NCBI GenBank assembly: GCA_902774655.1
Contig: CACYJD010000030.1
Coordinates: forward strand, 1-6,870
Direction: 5' to 3'
DNA length: 6,870 nt
Source: an uncultured Erysipelotrichaceae bacterium
GTDB lineage: Bacteria > Bacillota_I > Bacilli_A > RFN20 > CAG-826
Under the pieces are notes generated by a model. The model saw nothing but the letters and a program-made list of their open reading frames with translations. It made no database searches and had not been told where the DNA came from. Within the stretch, counting starts at the first letter, position 1. The number at the start of each line of letters is the position of its first letter. Shown one piece after another: positions 5,766-6,870 of the stretch. The translations under genes were made by a program, and so were the position numbers.

Positions 5766-5959
5766 TATTTGTTCTCTCCTTCTTCTTTATAAAATGAACA
5801 TTCTTTATGAGTGCATCCAGCACAATTTTCTTCATTAATCTTTAGGTTCTCGCATCCTTTTGGTGCAGGAGTTCTAACATACGCAACATAGGACACGATA
5901 AAAGTGACTAATAATCCAAGTAAGATAACGATCGCTAAAATAACATATAGTGCTTGCAT
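5765..5959 (-). CDS. Small Cys-rich single-helix membrane protein within the rnf operon (unrecognised)
   Basis: A 64-aa protein I cannot assign to a named family. Residues 3-27 are a strongly hydrophobic helix. R29 and K34 follow, so by the positive-inside rule the C-terminus faces the cytoplasm, as in RnfB. The tail has C36-x9-C46-x2-C49-x4-C54 and ends in a charged EEGENK. The segment NCAGCTHKEC has the same spacing as NCGSCGYAGC of the following RnfB, and both proteins are one helix plus a Cys cluster; this suggests kinship or convergence on a similar cluster. It sits between rnfA (three-base gap, AAGG seven bases before the ATG) and rnfB (TAATG overlap), so it is very probably made together with the complex. 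It may bind Fe-S or zinc, or help assembly; it recalls in outline the small FeoB-associated Cys-rich membrane proteins, but with different spacing. Confidence 0.75.
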   Translation of the reverse strand: MQALYVILAIVILLGLLVTFIVSYVAYVRTPAPKGCENLKINEENCAGCTHKECSFYKEEGENK

Positions 5960-5962
5960 AAA

Positions 5963-6553
5963 TTAACCTTGAACGAATAATCCTTGTAATCCCATGAATG
6001 CCATAGCCATAATAGCGGCGGTGATTAAAGCAATAGGAAGTCCCTTAAATGCTTTAGGTGTATTGGCGGATTCTAATCTAGTTCTGATGCAGCTAAACAC
6101 AACGATGATTAAGAAGAATCCGACAGAAGTTCCAATGCCATTCGCTAGTGAAGTAAGGAAGTCATAACCTTGATCAGTGTTTCCTTGAGCGACACCTAAA
6201 ACGGCACAGTTTGTAGTAATAAGTGGTAAATAAATACCTAAGTTAGCATACAAAGTTGGTGAATACTTTTTAATAAATAAACCAACAAGTTGAACTAATG
6301 ATGCAATAACTAAGATATAGGCAACTGTATCTAAGAATTCAACATGTGCTAATTTAAGTAATTGATATAATGGCCAACAAATTATTGTAGCTAAAACAAT
6401 AACAAAGATAACGGCAACACCCATGCCAATTGCGGATTTAGTTTTCTTAGAAACACCTAAGAATGGGCAAATACCATAGAATCTTGATAAAACAACATTA
6501 TCAACAAGCATCGCTGAGATAATAGCTAAAACAAATGTCACTAATCCTTGCAT
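5963..6553 (-). CDS. rnfA: Electron transport complex subunit RnfA (RsxA/NqrE family)
   Basis: A 196-aa membrane subunit of the Rnf ion-translocating ferredoxin:NAD+ oxidoreductase, with six helices of typical length for the family. Diagnostic segments are DNVVLSRFYGICPFLGVS (18-35) and LPLITTNCAVLGVA (109-122). C29 and C116 correspond to the two cysteines that, with the matching pair in RnfE, hold a [2Fe-2S] cluster in the centre of the membrane (established for Rnf/Nqr structures). The ATG overlaps the rnfE stop (TAATG) and has a full-consensus AAGGAGGT eight bases upstream. The gene order E-A-(small gene)-B keeps the usual CDGEAB order apart from the inserted small gene. No anomalies seen in the protein. 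Confidence 0.96.
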   Translation of the reverse strand: MQGLVTFVLAIISAMLVDNVVLSRFYGICPFLGVSKKTKSAIGMGVAVIFVIVLATIICWPLYQLLKLAHVEFLDTVAYILVIASLVQLVGLFIKKYSPTLYANLGIYLPLITTNCAVLGVAQGNTDQGYDFLTSLANGIGTSVGFFLIIVVFSCIRTRLESANTPKAFKGLPIALITAAIMAMAFMGLQGLFVQG

Positions 6554-6870
6554 TATTTATTACCTCCTTCAACTGCTGGAGCGGCTTTTTGAGCGGCTAA
6601 TGCAGCAGCTTTTTCTTTTGCTTCTTGAGCTTTTCTAATCTTTTCTTGTCTTTCTTTATAAGCCTTTAGTTCAGCTTTTCTATTATTAATAAACGCCATA
6701 ACAGCGAGAATTAAGCCAAACACAATGAACGCTCCAACTGGAGTTTTGAATAAAGAAATCGCGTAATTAGCAGGAATAATTTGAAGTGTTGCTTTAGGAA
6801 TAAATGTAAAGATAGAACCAACAGTGAATCCACCAGTACCAAGAAGTTCTCTAAAGAACGCCATCATAAC
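6553..6870 (-). CDS. rnfE: Electron transport complex subunit RnfE, C-terminal part (runs off right edge)
   Basis: About the last 105 codons of a membrane Rnf subunit; the frame is open to the right edge, so the real start is outside and the internal Met-Met near 6867 is not the start. Recognisable RnfE segments are the REL-LGTG stretch near the visible beginning and the last helix KTPVGAFIVFGLILAVMAF, matching the family's PPGAFxxxGLxxAL. Beyond this helix a tail of about 44 residues is rich in Lys, Glu and Ala (AYKERQEKIRKAQEAKEKAAAL), probably a charged cytoplasmic helix or coiled coil, longer than I expect for RnfE. Its last codons carry the Shine-Dalgarno for rnfA, and its TAA overlaps the rnfA ATG. 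The cysteine pair that shares the [2Fe-2S] with RnfA lies outside the window. Confidence 0.9.
   Translation of the reverse strand, partial: VMMAFFRELLGTGGFTVGSIFTFIPKATLQIIPANYAISLFKTPVGAFIVFGLILAVMAFINNRKAELKAYKERQEKIRKAQEAKEKAAALAAQKAAPAVEGGNK
6562..6569 (-). promoter_or_regulatory. Full-consensus Shine-Dalgarno for rnfA
   Basis: AAGGAGGT lies eight bases upstream of the rnfA ATG and inside the Glu-Gly-Gly-Asn codons at the rnfE end. The rnfB site (AAGGAGAG, 5774-5781) has the same eight-base spacing and TAATG overlap, showing that internal operon genes here use strong ribosome sites, in contrast to the promoter-proximal genes. Confidence 0.75.

Noticed and set aside
1..6870. Alternative genetic code (TGA as Trp), considered because of the Mollicutes-like base composition
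   Set aside because: TGA ends two genes at the expected family positions and conserved tryptophans use TGG.
1..6870. tRNA, riboswitch, CRISPR or insertion-sequence content
   Set aside because: The window is almost entirely coding, the gaps are under 100 bases, and no cloverleaf, repeat array or transposase was seen.

Overview
This is an AT-rich window (roughly one third G+C by eye) with standard-code stops, TGG tryptophans, AAGGAGGT-type Shine-Dalgarno sites inside operons, and low-GC Gram-positive families: lipoprotein solute-binding protein, short-form Fur, and an Rnf complex with ApbE and NusG-domain-II partners. It best fits an uncultured anaerobic Bacilli/Erysipelotrichia-like or RF39-like gut lineage. 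The taxonomic placement is inference; the family calls are much firmer.

Layout. (1) Bases 1-946: a leftward zinc-uptake operon. The zinc-binding lipoprotein gene (znuA-like) is followed, with an ATGA overlap, by the first 13 codons of its ABC ATPase (znuC-like), which runs off the left edge. (2) Bases 890-986: a compact divergent control region with two nearly identical 15-bp palindromes (TGCAAATnATTTGCA) and promoters facing both ways. (3) Bases 987-1376: a rightward Fur-family repressor, most likely Zur, ending in a hairpin terminator that lies inside the neighbouring gene. (4) Bases 1381-3516: a leftward membrane-bound GGDEF-EAL protein with a degenerate GGDEF and a complete EAL catalytic set, so probably a c-di-GMP phosphodiesterase. 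A perfect 19-bp palindrome covers its -35 region. (5) Bases 3580-6870: the 3' part of a tightly packed leftward rnf operon. In transcription order it reads rnfE (3' end only), rnfA, a 64-aa Cys-rich membrane protein, a short rnfB, apbE, a NusG-domain-II protein and a Gx-transporter/Hpre_diP_synt_I family membrane protein.

How the parts work together. The Fur protein, sensing zinc, probably represses both itself and the znu operon through the twin palindromes. The rnf genes encode part of an ion-translocating, membrane-bound electron-transfer complex. ApbE would attach FMN to its flavoprotein subunits (RnfG and RnfD), which are presumably encoded beyond the right edge. RnfB is reduced to a membrane helix plus one four-cysteine cluster domain, and the preceding small protein has the same helix-plus-NCxxCxxxxC plan. 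Together they suggest a variant Rnf with an altered ferredoxin-side module.

The most interesting points are the Cys-rich small protein paired with the minimal RnfB, the twin operators, apparently leaderless starts for the fur and EAL genes, and the 19-bp palindrome upstream of the EAL gene. No RNA genes, mobile elements or CRISPR arrays were seen, and no gene-free stretch exceeds 100 bases.
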